Part shown: one piece after another, positions 5,888 to 5,891 of the stretch
Layout of the letters: each line of letters starts with the position of its first letter
How positions within the stretch are numbered: the first letter of the stretch is position 1
NCBI GenBank assembly: GCA_027451565.1
Contig: DAIDJC010000201.1
Span: 1 to 5,891, forward strand
Length of the DNA stretch: 5,891 bases
Origin: Limisphaerales bacterium
GTDB taxonomy: Bacteria > Verrucomicrobiota > Verrucomicrobiia > Limisphaerales > UBA11358
Direction of reading: 5' to 3'
Made by a program: the position numbers and the translations under genes
The notes under the pieces: generated by a model
Told to the model about the DNA's origin: nothing
The model's database searches: none
Seen by the model: the letters and a program-made list of their open reading frames with translations, nothing else

Positions 5888-5891
5888 CTGA

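Overview
The window is one block of genes, all on the minus strand, so it reads from right to left. It encodes a TonB-dependent outer-membrane uptake system: receptor, then TonB, an ExbB/TolQ-type motor protein, two ExbD/TolR-type proteins, a small membrane-anchored coiled-coil protein of unknown function, and a ZIP-family metal transporter cut off by the left edge. The organism is a Gram-negative, diderm bacterium, as shown by the beta-barrel receptor with signal peptide and C-terminal Phe. The G+C-rich sequence, the self-contained receptor/tonB/exbB/exbD/exbD arrangement and the style of the ExbD and ZIP proteins remind me of Verrucomicrobiota or a relative (PVC group). That placement is an impression, not a demonstrated result.

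Layout from right to left. Positions 5749-5891 are the upstream region. It holds a strong intrinsic terminator for a gene beyond the right edge (5862-5887), a 15-bp near-perfect palindrome (5834-5848), and an 8-bp-arm hairpin in the presumed receptor leader (5777-5808). The receptor is 3463-5748. The TonB-like protein (2758-3453) follows after 9 nt. ExbB (2102-2737) follows after 20 nt. The two exbD genes (1680-2105 and 1264-1683) are joined to exbB and to each other by 4-nt ATGA overlaps. The coiled-coil gene (716-1258) follows after 5 nt, and the ZIP transporter gene (1-671, partial) after 44 nt with no visible terminator. The spacing points to a single operon, with the ZIP gene the least certain member.

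How the parts fit: ExbB and the two ExbD proteins would form the proton-driven inner-membrane motor. TonB would carry energy across the periplasm to the receptor plug, and the receptor would import a scarce ligand. The ligand cannot be read from the sequence. If the ZIP gene is co-transcribed, a two-step metal import route (outer membrane by the receptor, inner membrane by ZIP) is a reasonable hypothesis. The points most worth a second look are the coiled-coil protein next to the motor, the tandem exbD pair with a 51-bp near-identical DNA segment, the histidine-rich ZIP protein at the end of a TonB cluster, and the general lack of Shine-Dalgarno sequences. I see no CRISPR, tRNA, rRNA, insertion sequence or phage gene, and no gene-free stretch longer than about 145 bases.
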